This document shows, piece by piece, positions 14,756 through 24,077 of a stretch of 47,077 nt of DNA. Location: positions 1 through 47,077 of the forward strand of contig JBBSEC010000021.1 of NCBI GenBank assembly GCA_038240075.1. The letters are read 5' to 3'. A model generated the notes under the pieces. The model was not told the origin of the DNA. It saw nothing but the letters and a program-made list of their open reading frames with translations, and ran no database searches. Source of the DNA: DATBAK01 sp038240075 (GTDB taxonomy: Bacteria > Actinomycetota > Acidimicrobiia > IMCC26256 > PALSA-610). Position numbers and translations under genes: made by a program. The stretch's first letter is position 1. Each line of letters opens with the position of its first letter.

Positions 14756-17700
14756 ATGCCCGGTCTTTACGACCCCAGATTCGAGCACGACTCGTGCGGC
14801 GTGTCCTTCGTGGTCGACATGCTCGGCCGGCGTTCGCACGACCTCGTGGAGCTGGCGTTCCAGTCGCTGTGCAACCTCGAGCACCGCGGTGCGCAGGGTG
14901 CCGAGGCCGAGACCGGTGACGGCGCCGGCATCCTGATCCAGGTGCCCGACGCGTTCCTCCGCGCGGTCGTCGACTTCGACCTCCCGCCCGAGGGCTCCTA
15001 CGCGACCGGGATGGTGTTCCTCGCACGCGACGAGGCGCTCGCGGCCGACCAGCGCGATGCCGTGGCCAAGCTCCTCGCCGACGAAGGCTTCTCGCTCCTC
15101 GGCCGCCGTGAGGTGCCGATCGACACCGACGGCATCGGCGCGTCGGCCCGCCGGGCCATGCCGGCGTTCGAGCAGATCTTCGTCGCCAAAGACTGTGTTG
15201 CGACAGACACGGTCGGTGAGCCGCTCACCGGCATCGACCTCGAACGGCACGTCTACTTCGCCCGCAAGCGGATCGAGCACGAGGTCGGCGTCTACATCCC
15301 GTCGCTCTCGACGCGCACGATGGTCTACAAGGGCATGCTCACCGCGTCGCAGCTGCGCGGCTTCTACCCCGACCTCGCCGATCCCCGTACCGCATCGGCG
15401 TTGTGCCTCGTGCACTCGCGCTTCTCGACGAACACGTTCCCGAGCTGGCCGCTCGCGCACCCGTACCGTGTCGTCGCGCACAACGGTGAGATCAACACCG
15501 TGCAGGGGAACGAGAACTGGATGCGGGCGCGCGAGGGCGCCATGGCGAGCGACATACTGCCCGGCGACATCGAGCGCGCGTTCCCGATCTGCACACCGGG
15601 TGCGAGCGACACCGCGCGCTTCGACGAGGCGCTCGAGCTCCTGCACCTCGCGGGACGACCGCTCCCGCAGGCGGTGCTGATGATGATCCCCGAGGCGTGG
15701 GAGAACCACGAGTCGATGGATGCCGGCCGCAAGGCGTTCTACCGCTACCACTCGTCGCTGATGGAGCCGTGGGACGGCCCCGCGTCGATCGCGTTCACCG
15801 ACGGCACCGTGATCGGCGCGGTGCTCGACCGCAACGGATTGCGCCCGTCGCGCTACTGGGTGACCGACGACAACCTGGTCGTGATGGCGAGCGAGGTCGG
15901 GGTGCTCGACATCGCGCCCGAGCGCGTCGTCGCGAAGGGCCGGCTCGAACCCGGCAAGATCTTCCTCGTCGACACCGCCGCCGGCCGTCTCGTCCCCGAC
16001 GACGAGATCAAGGCCACGCTCGCGGCCGAGCTGCCGTACCAGCTGTGGCTCGACGCCGGTCTCATCCATCTCGACGACCTGCCGCCGCAGTACGCGCTCA
16101 CGCCTGTGCACTCCTCGGCGGTGCAGCTGCAACGCCTCTTCGGCTACACCGAGGAAGACCTGCGGATCGTGATCACGCCGATGGCCCGCAACGCGGTCGA
16201 GTCGCTCGGTTCGATGGGCACCGACACGCCGTCGCCCGTGCTCTCCGATCGTCCGCGCATGCTGTACGACTACTTCAAACAGCTCTTCGCGCAGGTCACG
16301 AACCCGCCCCTCGACGCCAACTTCGAGGTGCTCGTCACGTCGCTCTCGTCGACGATCGGCGCGGAGGGGAACCTGCTCGACCCGACGAGCGAATCGTGCC
16401 GGCAGATCGTCGTCCCGTATCCGGTGATCTCCAACGACGATCTCGCGAAGCTGCGCTACATCGATCGTGAGGCACCGGAGCTCGGCTACAACCCGGTCAC
16501 CATCTCGTGCCTGTACCCGGTGCTCGGCGGCGGTGGCGCGCTGCACAAGGCGCTCGAAGCCATTCGTCGCCAGGTGAGCGACGCGATCGCCGGGGGCGCG
16601 AACATCGTGATCCTTTCCGACCGGTACGCCACCGCCGAGCTCGCGCCGATCCCCGCGTTGCTCACAACGGCCGCGGTGCACCACCACCTCGTGCGGACGA
16701 AAGCGCGGACGCGGGTCGGCCTTGTCGTCGAGACCGGCGAGGCGCGCGAGGTGCATCACTTCTGCCTCCTGCTCGGGTACGGCGCCGGCGCGATCAACCC
16801 GTACCTCGCGTTCGACTCGATCCACGATCTCGTTCGCGAGGAGCTGCTGCCGGGCCTCAGCGAGCGCAAGGCGCAGCAGAACTACGTGAAGGCAGTGGGC
16901 AAGGGCGTCCTCAAGGTGATGTCGAAGATGGGCATTTCCACCGTCGCGTCCTACACCGGCGCGCAGATCTTCGAGGCGGTTGGTCTCGCACGCTCGCTCG
17001 TCGACGAGTACTTCACCGGCACCGCGAGCCGCATCGAGGGTGTCGATCTCGACGTCATCGCGTCGGAGATCGCGTCGCGGCACCGGCTGGCGTTTCCGGA
17101 CCGTCCGGAAGAGCTCGCGCACCGTGAGCTTCCGGTCGGCGGCGAGTACCAGTGGCGTCGCGAGGGCGAGTACCACCTCTTCAATCCCGAAACCGTGTTC
17201 AAGCTGCAGCACTCGACGCGCAGTGGGCGTTACGACGTGTTCAAGGAGTACTCGCGGCTCGTGGACGACCAGGCGCAGCGGCTCGCGACACTCCGCGGCC
17301 TCTTCGAGCTCACCGAGGGCGCGCGGCCGCCGGTTCCGATCGAAGAGGTGGAGGCGGTCGCCGAGATCGTCAAGCGTTTCTCGACGGGCGCGATGTCGTA
17401 CGGCTCGATCTCGAAAGAGGCGCACGAGACGCTGGCGATCGCGATGAACCGGCTCGGCGCGCGCTCGAACACCGGCGAGGGCGGCGAGGATTCCGACCGT
17501 TACCAGCCCGACGCCAACGGCGACCTCCGCCGCAGCGCGATCAAACAGGTCGCGTCGGGTCGCTTCGGTGTGACGAGCGAGTACCTCGTGAACGCGACCG
17601 ACCTGCAGATCAAGATGGCGCAAGGAGCGAAGCCGGGCGAAGGCGGCGAGCTCGCGGGTTACAAGGTGTGGCCGTGGATCGCAAAGACGCGGCACACGAC

Positions 17701-19294
17701 GCCGGGTGTCGGGCTGATCTCGCCGCCGCCGCACCACGACATCTATTCGATCGAAGACATCAAGCAGCTCATCCACGACCTCAAGAACGCGAACCCGCAG
17801 GCGCGCGTGCACGTGAAGCTGGTCGCCGAGGTCGGCGTCGGCACGGTTGCCGCGGGCGTGTCGAAGGCCCACGCCGACGTCGTGCTCATCTCCGGCCACG
17901 ACGGCGGGACCGGTGCGGCGCGTCTCACGTCGATCAAGCACGCGGGCGTGCCGTGGGAGCTCGGACTCGCGGAGACCCAGCAGACCTTGCTGCTCAACGG
18001 GCTGCGCGACCGCATCGTCGTGCAGGTCGACGGGCAGTTGAAGACGGGACGCGACGTCGTGATCGCCGCGCTCCTCGGAGCCGAGGAGTTCGGGTTCGCG
18101 ACCGCGCCGCTCGTGGTTTCGGGCTGCGTGATGATGCGGGTCTGCCACCTCGACACGTGCCCGGTCGGTGTCGCGACCCAGAACCCGGAGCTGCGCAAGA
18201 AGTTCAGCGGTAAGGCCGAGTTCGTCGTCAACTTCATGGAGTTCATCGCGCAGGAGGTGCGCGAGTACCTCGCGCGGCTCGGCTTCCGCTCACTGCAAGA
18301 GGCGATCGGGCACGTCGAGGTGCTCGACGTGCGCGCGGCCGTCGACCACTGGAAGGCGAAGGGACTCGACCTCTCACCGATCCTCGCGGAGCCGGAGAAC
18401 CCCTACGGGCAGACGTTCCACCAGTCGCGGAGTCAGGACCACGGCCTCGAGCACGCGCTCGACCGCCAGTTGATCGAGGCGTGCGAACCCGCACTGCGCG
18501 ACGGGACGCCGGTCGAGCTCTCGTACCCGATCCGCAACGTGAACCGCACCGTCGCGACGATGCTCGGTTCGGAGGTCACGCGTCGCTACGGCGGTCAGGG
18601 TCTCCCCAACGACACCATCCGCATCACGTTCAACGGCTCGGCCGGCCAGTCGTTCGGCGCGTTCGTGCCGCGCGGGATCAGCCTGCGGCTCGAGGGCGAT
18701 GCCAACGACTATTTGGCCAAGGGTCTCTCGGGCGGGCGGGTCGTGCTCCTCCCGCCGCGGGGCACGCGCTTCGTCGCGGAGGAGAACATCATCGCGGGCA
18801 ACGTCATCCTCTACGGCGCGACCAGCGGCGAGGTGTTCATCCGCGGCGTCGTGGGGGAGCGGTTCTGTGTGCGCAACTCGGGTGCGACCGCGGTGGTCGA
18901 GGGCGTCGGGGATCACGGGTGCGAGTACATGACGGGCGGACGCGCGGTGATTCTCGGGCGGACGGGCCGCAACTTCGCGGCCGGGATGTCGGGCGGGCTC
19001 GCGTTCGTCTACGACGTCGACGGCACGCTGTGGAAACGCACGAACCGCGACATGGTCGAGCTCGACCCGCTCGACGACGAAGATCGCGTGTGGTTGCGCG
19101 CGATCGTCTCGCGACACCTCGAAGAGACCGGCTCCGCCGTTGCCGAGCGCATCCTCTCCGATTGGTGGAGCGAGTCCGACCGGTTCATCAAGGTGTTCCC
19201 GAAGGACTTCAAGCGCGTCCTCCAGGCCCGTGCCGACGCCGAAGAGCGCGGCACCGACCCCGACGACGCAGTCATGGCGGCCGCACGTGGGTGA
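14756..19294 (+). CDS. gltB: Glutamate synthase (NADPH), large subunit
   Basis: This 1512-residue subunit converts glutamine plus 2-oxoglutarate to two glutamates, with ammonia channelled between sites. The class II amidotransferase domain begins after a short propeptide; FEHDSCGVSF places the nucleophile at Cys14, exposed by processing. The central linker domain, the FMN-binding barrel (VRDIV-like IDLEIKM region, SGHDGGTGA) and the C-terminal GXGXG beta-helix domain follow in the normal order. The 3Fe-4S cluster cysteines are C1124, C1130 and C1135 in CVMMRVCHLDTCPVGVATQ. The length is usual for bacterial GltB. It overlaps gltD by 8 bp, giving a coupled gltBD operon. A 1474-residue frame on the other strand is a shadow. 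Confidence 0.97.
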   Translation: MPGLYDPRFEHDSCGVSFVVDMLGRRSHDLVELAFQSLCNLEHRGAQGAEAETGDGAGILIQVPDAFLRAVVDFDLPPEGSYATGMVFLARDEALAADQRDAVAKLLADEGFSLLGRREVPIDTDGIGASARRAMPAFEQIFVAKDCVATDTVGEPLTGIDLERHVYFARKRIEHEVGVYIPSLSTRTMVYKGMLTASQLRGFYPDLADPRTASALCLVHSRFSTNTFPSWPLAHPYRVVAHNGEINTVQGNENWMRAREGAMASDILPGDIERAFPICTPGASDTARFDEALELLHLAGRPLPQAVLMMIPEAWENHESMDAGRKAFYRYHSSLMEPWDGPASIAFTDGTVIGAVLDRNGLRPSRYWVTDDNLVVMASEVGVLDIAPERVVAKGRLEPGKIFLVDTAAGRLVPDDEIKATLAAELPYQLWLDAGLIHLDDLPPQYALTPVHSSAVQLQRLFGYTEEDLRIVITPMARNAVESLGSMGTDTPSPVLSDRPRMLYDYFKQLFAQVTNPPLDANFEVLVTSLSSTIGAEGNLLDPTSESCRQIVVPYPVISNDDLAKLRYIDREAPELGYNPVTISCLYPVLGGGGALHKALEAIRRQVSDAIAGGANIVILSDRYATAELAPIPALLTTAAVHHHLVRTKARTRVGLVVETGEAREVHHFCLLLGYGAGAINPYLAFDSIHDLVREELLPGLSERKAQQNYVKAVGKGVLKVMSKMGISTVASYTGAQIFEAVGLARSLVDEYFTGTASRIEGVDLDVIASEIASRHRLAFPDRPEELAHRELPVGGEYQWRREGEYHLFNPETVFKLQHSTRSGRYDVFKEYSRLVDDQAQRLATLRGLFELTEGARPPVPIEEVEAVAEIVKRFSTGAMSYGSISKEAHETLAIAMNRLGARSNTGEGGEDSDRYQPDANGDLRRSAIKQVASGRFGVTSEYLVNATDLQIKMAQGAKPGEGGELAGYKVWPWIAKTRHTTPGVGLISPPPHHDIYSIEDIKQLIHDLKNANPQARVHVKLVAEVGVGTVAAGVSKAHADVVLISGHDGGTGAARLTSIKHAGVPWELGLAETQQTLLLNGLRDRIVVQVDGQLKTGRDVVIAALLGAEEFGFATAPLVVSGCVMMRVCHLDTCPVGVATQNPELRKKFSGKAEFVVNFMEFIAQEVREYLARLGFRSLQEAIGHVEVLDVRAAVDHWKAKGLDLSPILAEPENPYGQTFHQSRSQDHGLEHALDRQLIEACEPALRDGTPVELSYPIRNVNRTVATMLGSEVTRRYGGQGLPNDTIRITFNGSAGQSFGAFVPRGISLRLEGDANDYLAKGLSGGRVVLLPPRGTRFVAEENIIAGNVILYGATSGEVFIRGVVGERFCVRNSGATAVVEGVGDHGCEYMTGGRAVILGRTGRNFAAGMSGGLAFVYDVDGTLWKRTNRDMVELDPLDDEDRVWLRAIVSRHLEETGSAVAERILSDWWSESDRFIKVFPKDFKRVLQARADAEERGTDPDDAVMAAARG

Positions 19295-20765
19295 AGTGAC
19301 GGGATTCATGAAGTACGGACGGGAGCTGCCGACGCGGCGGCCGATCCCTGTGCGCGTGCACGACTGGCAGGAGGTCTACGAAGACTTCCCCGCCGGCAAG
19401 ACGCGCACGCAGGCCGCGCGCTGCATGGACTGTGGCATCCCGTTCTGCCACACCGGCTGCCCACTCGGGAACCTGATCCCCGAGTGGAACGACCTCGTCT
19501 ACCGCGACCACTGGCAGGCCGCGATCGAGCGCCTCCACGCGACCAACAACTTCCCCGAGTTCACGGGTCGTCTGTGCCCGGCGCCGTGCGAGGCCGCGTG
19601 CGTGCTCGGTATCAGTGAGCCCGCGGTCACGATCAAGCAGGTCGAGGTCGAGATCATCGACCGCGCGTTCGAAGAGGGTTGGGTCGTCCCGCTGCGGCCG
19701 TCGGTGCGCACCGGTCGCCGGGTCGCGGTCGTAGGCTCCGGTCCGGCGGGGCTCGCGGCGGCGCAGCAGCTCACGCGCGCCGGCCACGACGTCGTCGTCT
19801 ACGAGCGGGCGGATCGCATCGGCGGTCTGCTGCGTTACGGCATCCCCGAGTTCAAGATGGAGAAGCGGCACCTCGACCGGCGCATGGAGCAGATGGCGGC
19901 CGAAGGCACCGAGTTCCGCACGTCGGTGAACGTCGGCGTCGATCTACCGGCCGACGAGCTGCTCTCGACCCACGATGCGGTGGTGCTCGCGGGCGGCGCG
20001 ACGGCGTGGCGCGATCTTCCGATCCCCGGCCGCGAGCTCGCGGGCATCCATCAGGCGATGGAATACCTCCCGTTCGCGAACCGCGTGCAGCAGGGTGACA
20101 TCTCCGCTCCGCCGATCACGGCGGAGGGCAAGCAGGTCGTGATCATCGGCGGTGGCGACACCGGCGCCGACTGCCTCGGTACCGCGATCCGCCAGGGCGC
20201 GACCTCGGTGCACCAGTTCGAGATCCTGCCCCGGCCTCCCGACCTGCGTGACGCGAGCACACCGTGGCCGACCTGGCCGCTGATGATGCGGACGTCGTCG
20301 GCGCACGAGGAGGGCTGCGAGCGCGTGTTCGCGGTCAACACCGAGTGCTTCGTCGGCGACGACGGTGTCAACGGTCAACCAGGCTCCGTGCGCGGGTTGC
20401 GGGCACACGAGGTGGAGTCGGTGGTGGTCGACGGTCGCCCGACGTTCGTGAAGGTGGAAGGAACCGACTTCGAGCTCGAGTGTGAGCTCGTGCTGCTCGC
20501 GATGGGCTTCCTCGGTCCGCAACGTCACGGGCTGCTCGACGATCTCGGTGTCGAGGTCGACGGCCGCGGCAACGTCGCGCGCGACGGCGCGTTCCAGTCG
20601 TCGGTGCCGAACGTGTTCGTCTGCGGCGACATGGGACGCGGTCAGAGCCTCATCGTGTGGGCGATCGCCGAAGGCCGCTCGGTCGCGGCCGCCGTCGACC
20701 ACCACCTCATGGGCGAGACCGCCCTTCCCGCACCGATCACCCCCACCGCCGCCTCCCTCCGCTAG
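19287..20765 (+). CDS. gltD: Glutamate synthase (NADPH), small subunit
   Basis: This 492-residue subunit passes electrons from NADPH via FAD and 4Fe-4S clusters to GltB. The N-terminal cluster region has CMDCGIPFCHTGCPLGNLIPEWNDLVY and CPAPCEAACVLG. FAD binding is at VAVVGSGPAGLAAAQQL, and NADPH binding is at VVIIGGGDTGADCLGTA. The C-terminal CGDMGRGQSLIVWAIAEGR closes the FAD site. GTG 19287 gives MGEVTGFMKYGRELP, matching the usual GltD start, with an 8-bp overlap with gltB; GTG 19296 or ATG 19308 are alternatives. The open frame upstream to 19140 lies within gltB. Confidence 0.95.
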   Translation: MGEVTGFMKYGRELPTRRPIPVRVHDWQEVYEDFPAGKTRTQAARCMDCGIPFCHTGCPLGNLIPEWNDLVYRDHWQAAIERLHATNNFPEFTGRLCPAPCEAACVLGISEPAVTIKQVEVEIIDRAFEEGWVVPLRPSVRTGRRVAVVGSGPAGLAAAQQLTRAGHDVVVYERADRIGGLLRYGIPEFKMEKRHLDRRMEQMAAEGTEFRTSVNVGVDLPADELLSTHDAVVLAGGATAWRDLPIPGRELAGIHQAMEYLPFANRVQQGDISAPPITAEGKQVVIIGGGDTGADCLGTAIRQGATSVHQFEILPRPPDLRDASTPWPTWPLMMRTSSAHEEGCERVFAVNTECFVGDDGVNGQPGSVRGLRAHEVESVVVDGRPTFVKVEGTDFELECELVLLAMGFLGPQRHGLLDDLGVEVDGRGNVARDGAFQSSVPNVFVCGDMGRGQSLIVWAIAEGRSVAAAVDHHLMGETALPAPITPTAASLR

Positions 20766-20793
20766 CCGCCGCGTTCCGCGGCCCACCTCGCCC

Positions 20794-20833
20794 TGGTCGC
20801 GATTTGCATCCCATGCGTGACTTTTCGCGACCA
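20794..20833. repeat. Inverted repeat downstream of gltD
   Basis: TGGTCGCGA (20794-20802) and TCGCGACCA (20825-20833) enclose a 22-nt loop that contains a small nested GCAT/ATGC stem. It may end gltBD transcription. Its layout resembles the two repeats after the Ku gene (45553-45602 and 45635-45683). The rest of 20766-20898 holds nothing recognisable. Confidence 0.55.
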
Positions 20834-20898
20834 CGGCAGGGCGTGAGGCGCGGCCGGGTGCGCCGGCGGTGGGGCGGGGCGCCGGCCGCGCGGTTGGG

Positions 20899-21237
20899 TC
20901 AGGCGGGGGGAGGGCCGGGGTTGCGGTGGTCGGTCCAGCGCGCGCCGTCCCACCAGCGCAGGCCGTCGTTGCCGGGGTCGGGGTACCAACCAGGCGGTGT
21001 CGGCGGAACGGAGCCCGCCATCGCGAGCACCTTGTCGCGCTCTGCGAACTGCCAGATCAGTGCGCCGATGATGCCGGCGAGAACGACGATGAGGATCCAG
21101 GCCAGCTTCTCGGTGTGCGCGGCCTTGTACTGGTGGTCGGGGATGCTCGCGACTTCCACGATCTTGATGATCCAGAACACGAACGAGAACGCCCACAACG
21201 CGAAGAAGCCGAAGAAGAAGAACGGCAGGAAGATCAC
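20899..21237 (-). CDS. Small membrane protein with PLDc_N and DUF2510 domains
   Basis: This 112-residue protein has two membrane helices near the N-terminus, MIFLPFFFFGFFALWAFSFVFW and a second near KLAWILIVVLAGIIGALIWQF. The pair resembles the PLDc_N (phospholipase D nuclease N-terminal) module. A cytoplasmic or surface DUF2510 motif at the C-terminus, PPGWYPDPGNDGLRWWDGARWTDH, is a widespread actinobacterial element of unknown role. GTG 21237 is preceded by AGGAT. The function is not known. It lies between gltBD and a hypothetical gene on the same strand. Confidence 0.82.
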   Translation of the reverse strand: MIFLPFFFFGFFALWAFSFVFWIIKIVEVASIPDHQYKAAHTEKLAWILIVVLAGIIGALIWQFAERDKVLAMAGSVPPTPPGWYPDPGNDGLRWWDGARWTDHRNPGPPPA

Positions 21238-21262
21238 GCCGTCATCCTGACACCGGGAGGCG

Positions 21263-21679
21263 TCAGTTGACGGCGTGCTGGCGGGTGCCGAAGAAGAGGA
21301 GCTCTTCGGCGAGCTCGTCGAGGCCGGCGCGCGCTGCGATCGTCAGCTCGTCGCGGTGGGCCTTCGACTCGGCGTCGGCGCGCAGCGTCAACCGCGGGTC
21401 CGTGCCCTCGCGAGTGGTGAGCAGGATCTCGGCGTCGACGCAGAATCCGTCGGGTGCGCAGAGCCGACCCTGCGCGGAGAACGATCGCGTGTCGTACCCA
21501 CGCTTGTCGGGAACGGGCACGAACTCGGTGACGAGCTCGATGGCGCCGAGCGGTCCGAGGGTCCAGCGGCGAGATCCGCTGAGCGTGTCGACGGCAAGGA
21601 AGAGCAGAGCCACGCGGAGCGCGACCGATTCCAACGGCAGCCGCCGCGACGCCCTCACACTCTCTCGCACTGCGGCCAC
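21263..21679 (-). CDS. Hypothetical protein (138 aa)
   Basis: No family is recognised. The 138-residue product starts with a basic segment and one hydrophobic stretch (ESVALRVALLFLAVDTLSG). A mixed region with a Cys pair (RLCAPDGFCVDAEI) follows, and then a charged helical C-terminus (ELTIAARAGLDELAEELLFFGT). The GTG start at 21679 has GGAG/GAGAGG just upstream. It is 25 bp from the PLDc_N-DUF2510 gene on the same strand and may be cotranscribed with it. Overlapping plus-strand frames are Arg/Ser-rich and less likely. Confidence 0.6.
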   Translation of the reverse strand: MAAVRESVRASRRLPLESVALRVALLFLAVDTLSGSRRWTLGPLGAIELVTEFVPVPDKRGYDTRSFSAQGRLCAPDGFCVDAEILLTTREGTDPRLTLRADAESKAHRDELTIAARAGLDELAEELLFFGTRQHAVN

Positions 21680-21836
21680 GCCTCTCCTCTCGCGGGGGCC
21701 CCACAGAGGTCATCGGCTGGAACCCCCCCACCCCTGAGGCCTCGGATGGGGTTGTCGGGGCTGCGGTGCGCGCGGATGGTGAGACTGCGCCGGACGCCCC
21801 TACGCTGCGGGAAGGTCGAGTCGGCGGAGGCAGCAC

Positions 21837-23069
21837 ATGTTCGAATGGCCAGAAGAGCTCCAGATGGTCCGGGCCGCGGTTCGCGACTTCGTCGATCAGG
21901 AGATCCGGCCCCACCGCGAAGAGCTCGAGCACGGCGACATGGCGCCCTACGAACTGCTCCGAAAGTTGTATGCCGTATTCGGAATCGGCGCGATGGGGCG
22001 GGATTCGTTCGAGCGCCGGATCGCCGCGGAGAAGGAGCCCGAGAAGGCCAAGCAGAGCGACGACGACGACGGTGGTGGCCGCAGCGGCTTCGGAGCCGCG
22101 ATGGCGATGATGCCGATCATCGAGCTCTGCAAGTGCTCGCCGGGCATGGTCACCGCCCTCGGCGTGAGTGTCGGCCTCACGGCGGCCGCGATCGAGAGCC
22201 GCGGGACGATCGCGCAGCGGGAACGGTGGGTCCCCGATCTGCTGACGCTCGATGCGATCGGGGCGTGGGCGATCACCGAACCCGGCTCCGGCTCCGACGC
22301 GTTCGGCTCGATGCTGTCGACCGCGCGCCGCGACGGCGACGAGTACCTCCTGAACGGATCGAAGACGTTCATCACCAACGGGCCGTACGCCGACACGATC
22401 GTCTTCATCTGCAAGCTCGACGACGGTGAAGAAGACCCGCGCGACCGCAAGGTGTTCCAGTTCGTGCTCGACAAGGGCATGCCCGGGCTCGAGCAGAGCA
22501 AGCCGCTGCGCAAGATGGGACTCCACTCGTCGCCGACGGGCATGTTGTTCCTCGACGACGTGCGCGTCGGACGCGACCGCCTGCTGGGCGAGACCGAGGA
22601 TCTCCCCGTCCGCGAAGGCCGCGACGCGTCGAAGGCGACGTTCACGATGGAGCGCACCGGGGTCGCGGCGATGGCGCTCGGCATCATCGAGCGCTGTCTC
22701 GAGCTCTGCGTTCCGTACGCGAAGGAGCGGGTGCAGTTCGGCCAGCCGATCGGCAACTACCAGTTGATCCAGCTCAAGCTGGCCAACATGGAAGTCGCGC
22801 GGCTCAACGTCGAGAACCTCGTCTTCCGGACGCTCGAGCGTTCGCAGGCCGGCAAGCCGATGAGCCTCTCGGAAGCATCCGCGCTGAAGCTCTACGCCGC
22901 GCAGGCCGCGATGAGCGTCACCCTCGAGGCGGTGCAGCTCTTCGGCGGCAACGGCTACATGGCCGAGTACGAAGTCGAGCAGCTCTGCCGCGACGCGAAG
23001 GTGCTGCAGATCTACGCGGGCACCGACGAGATCCAGGTCGGCCACATCGCCCGCGCGCTCCTGGCTTGA
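21837..23069 (+). CDS. Acyl-CoA dehydrogenase
   Basis: This 410-residue FAD enzyme catalyses alpha,beta-dehydrogenation of an acyl-CoA. It shows AWAITEPGSGSD, a core beta-domain ITNGPYADTIVF, GLHSSPTGMLFLDDVRV and the C-terminal LFGGNGYMAEYEVEQLCRDAKV-x-QIYAGTDEIQ. The Glu of the usual YEGT motif is Ala394 here. Instead E272 in TFTMERTGVAA occupies the position of the catalytic base used by isovaleryl- and long-chain-type enzymes. An unusual acidic, Gly-rich insertion (residues about 62-86) lies between the first helices. ATG 21837 has GGAGG 7 nt upstream. The stop overlaps aat (TTGA). Confidence 0.93.
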   Translation: MFEWPEELQMVRAAVRDFVDQEIRPHREELEHGDMAPYELLRKLYAVFGIGAMGRDSFERRIAAEKEPEKAKQSDDDDGGGRSGFGAAMAMMPIIELCKCSPGMVTALGVSVGLTAAAIESRGTIAQRERWVPDLLTLDAIGAWAITEPGSGSDAFGSMLSTARRDGDEYLLNGSKTFITNGPYADTIVFICKLDDGEEDPRDRKVFQFVLDKGMPGLEQSKPLRKMGLHSSPTGMLFLDDVRVGRDRLLGETEDLPVREGRDASKATFTMERTGVAAMALGIIERCLELCVPYAKERVQFGQPIGNYQLIQLKLANMEVARLNVENLVFRTLERSQAGKPMSLSEASALKLYAAQAAMSVTLEAVQLFGGNGYMAEYEVEQLCRDAKVLQIYAGTDEIQVGHIARALLA

Positions 23070-23716
23070 GCCCGGTCGAGCCGCCGCCCTGCCGGTGGGA
23101 GCTGCCCGACCCGAACCGCGCCGACGACCAGGGCATCGTGGGCGTCGGCGCCGACCTCGAGCCGGCCACGCTCCTCGCCGCGTACCGCGCCGGCATGTTC
23201 CCGATGCGCCTCGGCCGGCGCGCCGCGATCGCGTGGTGGTCACCCGATCCGCGCGGTGTGATGCCCCTCGACGGGTTCCACGCGAGCCGGAGCCTCCGAC
23301 GCGTGCGCGCACACTTCGAAGTGACCTTCAACACGGCGTTCGGCGCCGTGGTCGCCGGGTGCGCGGATCCGGTTCGCCCTCACGGCTGGATCGACGAGTC
23401 GTTCGCGGCGGCCTACACGCGCCTGCACGAGCTCGGTTGGGCCCACAGCGTCGAGGTCTGGCAGGAGGGAGCCCTCGCCGGCGGTGTGTACGGCGTCCGG
23501 ATCGGAGGGCTGTTCGCCGGTGAGTCGATGTTCCACACGCGCCGCGATGCGTCGAAGGTGGCGCTCTGCGAGCTGGTCGGGGCGCTCGCGCTCGACGGTG
23601 TCTCTCTGTTCGACGTGCAGTGGACGACACCGCACCTGCGCTCGCTCGGAGCCGTCGACGTCGGCCGTGGGGAGTACCTGCGCCGGCTGCGGACCGCCGT
23701 CGGTCGCGTTCGGTAG
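23066..23716 (+). CDS. aat: Leucyl/phenylalanyl-tRNA--protein transferase
   Basis: This 216-residue enzyme adds Leu or Phe to proteins with N-terminal Arg or Lys, marking them for ClpAP/ClpS degradation. Typical elements are GIVGVGADLEPATLLAAYRAGMFPM, AIAWWSPDPRGVMPLDGFHASRSLRR, GWIDESFAAAYTRLHELGWAHSVEVW and GGLFAGESMFHTRRDASKVAL. All are in order and the length is normal. TTG 23066 overlaps the stop of the acyl-CoA dehydrogenase, so the genes are probably coupled. The stop TAG is part of the predicted -10 of the next gene. Confidence 0.95.
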   Translation: MSPVEPPPCRWELPDPNRADDQGIVGVGADLEPATLLAAYRAGMFPMRLGRRAAIAWWSPDPRGVMPLDGFHASRSLRRVRAHFEVTFNTAFGAVVAGCADPVRPHGWIDESFAAAYTRLHELGWAHSVEVWQEGALAGGVYGVRIGGLFAGESMFHTRRDASKVALCELVGALALDGVSLFDVQWTTPHLRSLGAVDVGRGEYLRRLRTAVGRVR

Positions 23717-23719
23717 CCT
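23714..23719 (+). promoter_or_regulatory. -10 hexamer TAGCCT for the ArsC-like gene
   Basis: TAGCCT begins with the aat stop codon and ends 7 nt before ATG 23727. No Shine-Dalgarno sequence lies between them, so the transcript is predicted to be leaderless. Confidence 0.45.
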
Positions 23720-23726
23720 CACCGGC

Positions 23727-24077
23727 ATGGAGCCCATGGTCGTGTACCACAACCCGAGTTGCAGCAAGTCGCGAGGCGCGCTCGACATCCTCCGCGAGCG
23801 CGACATCGACGTCGAAGTCGTCGAGTATCTGCACCAGCCTCCCGACCGGGCCGCGCTCACCCGCATTCTCGACGCGATCACCGACCCGCCCGACGCGCTC
23901 GTCCGCAAGGACAAGCACTTCAAGGAGCTCGGGCTCGACGCGGCCGACTACACGACCAAGAAGGCCGTCACCGACCTGCTGCTCGAGCACCCCGAGCTGA
24001 TGGAGCGGCCCGTGGTGTTCCGCGGCGACCGCGCGGTCATCGCGCGTCCGAGCGAGCGCGTCGCCGAGCTTCTGTGA
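23727..24077 (+). CDS. ArsC/Spx-family arsenate reductase-like protein
   Basis: This 116-residue thioredoxin-fold protein has the active-site motif HNPSCSKSRGALDIL (Cys12), as in glutaredoxin-dependent ArsC and YfgD-like proteins. VRKDKHFKELGLD and LLEHPELMERPVVFRGDRAVIARPSERV follow in the expected places; the Arg residues there contact the anion. No ars operon genes are nearby, so true arsenate reduction is uncertain. ATG 23727 is chosen, with the in-frame ATG at 23736 as an alternative. The stop overlaps the next start (GTGA). Confidence 0.88.
   Translation: MEPMVVYHNPSCSKSRGALDILRERDIDVEVVEYLHQPPDRAALTRILDAITDPPDALVRKDKHFKELGLDAADYTTKKAVTDLLLEHPELMERPVVFRGDRAVIARPSERVAELL

Noticed and set aside
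13724..18148. A 1474-codon open frame on the minus strand, opposite parA and gltB
   Set aside because: It is a shadow caused by the high GC third-position bias of gltB. Its product is Arg/His/Asp-rich with no family pattern, while the plus strand encodes a textbook GltB.
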